From assembly GCF_014197135.1 (NCBI RefSeq), contig NZ_JACIFA010000007.1, positions 124,001 through 188,000 of the forward strand: a stretch of DNA of 64,000 nucleotides, given 5' to 3'. Under the pieces are notes generated by a model. The model saw nothing but the letters and a program-made list of their open reading frames with translations. It had not been told where the DNA came from and ran no database searches. This DNA comes from Sphingomonas zeae. GTDB lineage: Bacteria; Pseudomonadota; Alphaproteobacteria; Sphingomonadales; Sphingomonadaceae. The position numbers and the translations under genes are program-made. This document shows positions 63,087 to 64,000 of the stretch, piece by piece (within the stretch, counting starts at the first letter, position 1; the number at the start of each line of letters is the position of its first letter).

Positions 63087-63659
63087 ATGGCGGGCAGCGT
63101 CAACAAGGTGATTCTCGTCGGCAATCTGGGACGCGATCCCGAGAGCCGCTCCTTCCAGAATGGCGGCAAGGTGGTCGAACTGCGCATCGCCACGTCCGAA
63201 TCGTGGAAGGACCGCAACAGCGGCGAGCGTAAGGAAAAGACCGAGTGGCACACGGTCAAGATCTTCAACGAAGGTCTGGCCAATGTCGCCGAGCGCTTCC
63301 TGCGGAAAGGCTCCAAGGTTTACATCGAGGGCGCGCTGACCACCCGCAAATGGCAGGACCAGCAGGGTAACGACCGTTACTCGACCGAGGTGACGCTGCA
63401 GGGCTTCAATTCGGTGTTGACCATGCTCGACGGTCCCGGTGGCGGCCAGGGCGGCGGCGGTCGCGGCGGCAGCGACTTTGGCGGCGGCGACGATTTCGGC
63501 GGCGGCGACTTTGGCGGTGGGTCGAGCGGCTATGGCGGCGGTTCGTCGCGCGGTGGCAATTCGGGCGGCGCAAGCGCGGGCGGGAACGGCGGCAACCGTG
63601 GCGGGTTCGGACAGGGCGGCGGCTTCGCCGATGATCTGGATGACGACGTCCCCTTCTGA
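63087..63659 (+). CDS. ssb: single-stranded DNA-binding protein
   Basis: This 190-residue protein has an N-terminal OB fold (about 1-115: [60 protein letters not shown]). A long Gly/Ser-rich linker of [14 protein letters not shown] units follows, and then the acidic tip DLDDDVPF, which binds replication and repair partners. The start and length are family-typical. It lies 20 bp after feoB. Confidence 0.97.
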   Translation: MAGSVNKVILVGNLGRDPESRSFQNGGKVVELRIATSESWKDRNSGERKEKTEWHTVKIFNEGLANVAERFLRKGSKVYIEGALTTRKWQDQQGNDRYSTEVTLQGFNSVLTMLDGPGGGQGGGGRGGSDFGGGDDFGGGDFGGGSSGYGGGSSRGGNSGGASAGGNGGNRGGFGQGGGFADDLDDDVPF

Positions 63660-63688
63660 TCGGGGGGCTTTTTCCCCGAGGGGCGAAG

Positions 63689-64000
63689 ATGGACAAGACG
63701 CTGGAAGACCATGCGACGGCCAGTCATGGCATGAGTATGGCGGCCCCCGCCCCCGCTTCCACGACCGAGGACGATCGCGCCGCCATTATCCGCGCCTATG
63801 ATCTGGCCGGCTATCGTGACAGCGGTGAACTCGACGATCTGGCCGCCTTCGCCGCCGAGCTATGCGGCACCCCGATCGCCCTGGTCAGCGTGGTCGAGGA
63901 GGAAACCCAGCAATTTCTCGCGACCGTCGGCGTCGATGTGGCGCATACGCCGCGCGACACGTCCTTCTGCGCGCATGTGATGGTCGGGCGCGCCGAGACG
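63689..64000 (+). CDS. GAF domain protein, partial (cut by window edge)
   Basis: From ATG 63689 the visible 104 residues read MDKTLEDHATASHGMSMAAP, then IIRAYDLAGYRDSGELDDLA and TPIALVSVVEEETQQFLATV, ending RDTSFCAHVMVGRAET. This is the N-terminal half of a GAF domain of the sensor-kinase/cyclase type (FCAH motif). The output domain lies beyond base 64000, so it could be a histidine kinase or a GGDEF protein. Confidence 0.8.
   Translation, partial: MDKTLEDHATASHGMSMAAPAPASTTEDDRAAIIRAYDLAGYRDSGELDDLAAFAAELCGTPIALVSVVEEETQQFLATVGVDVAHTPRDTSFCAHVMVGRAET

Overview
The window is 64 kb of GC-rich chromosome from an alphaproteobacterium, most likely Sphingomonas or a close relative in the Sphingomonadaceae. 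Supporting signs are a very large NAD-specific glutamate dehydrogenase, a stand-alone DivK-type regulator, an rpmF-plsX-fabH-ihfA-merR run, ribD-ribE-ribBA-ribH, COQ9, class I PHA synthase with a phasin, and many GC-rich palindromic intergenic repeats. No rRNA, CRISPR array, intact prophage or intact transposon is visible. Two tRNA genes are present, Thr(CGT) and Gln(CTG).

Layout. 1-4.5 kb: DedA protein (cut by the left edge), oligopeptidase B, then a decayed patch: a frameshifted NAD(P)-binding oxidoreductase, a divergent azoR/HxlR pair with a probable operator, and remnants of a tyrosine integrase and an IS481-type transposase beside tRNA-Thr. 4.7-19 kb: PAS protein, glutamate dehydrogenase, aminopeptidase P, a Tat-exported GH43-like enzyme, tRNA-Gln, Ppx/GppA, RlmE, DivK, DUF3572, a HAD protein, RidA and an acyltransferase-like protein. 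20-31 kb: two tandem polytopic membrane paralogs of unknown function, argG, an EF-hand protein, glnK-amtB behind a sigma-54 promoter, tldD, a zinc-finger protein, an ABC ATPase without a visible permease, and exported MsrA.

31-47.5 kb: a 45-residue membrane protein, aspartate aminotransferase, a PabB-PabC fusion, an MBL hydrolase, M28 peptidase, MAPEG protein, the rpmF-plsX-fabH-ihfA-merR run, prfC, an aldose-epimerase-like protein and pheS-pheT. 47.7-64 kb: a membrane GGDEF protein, an AlaC-type transaminase, phaC and a phasin behind a paired 17-nt inverted repeat (probable PHA-responsive operator), the riboflavin operon, OYE reductase, a DMT exporter, COQ9, feoA-feoB behind a Fur-like box, ssb and a truncated GAF protein.

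The most unusual signal is non-coding. Two 62-nt elements (43090-43151 and 53190-53251) have identical geometry: a 9-bp closing stem, a 9-bp hairpin with loop CCC and a 9-bp hairpin with loop GGG. All three stems differ between the copies by compensatory changes, and both copies sit inside other palindromic repeats. I do not recognise the family. At least five further palindromic repeat families occupy the gaps between genes.
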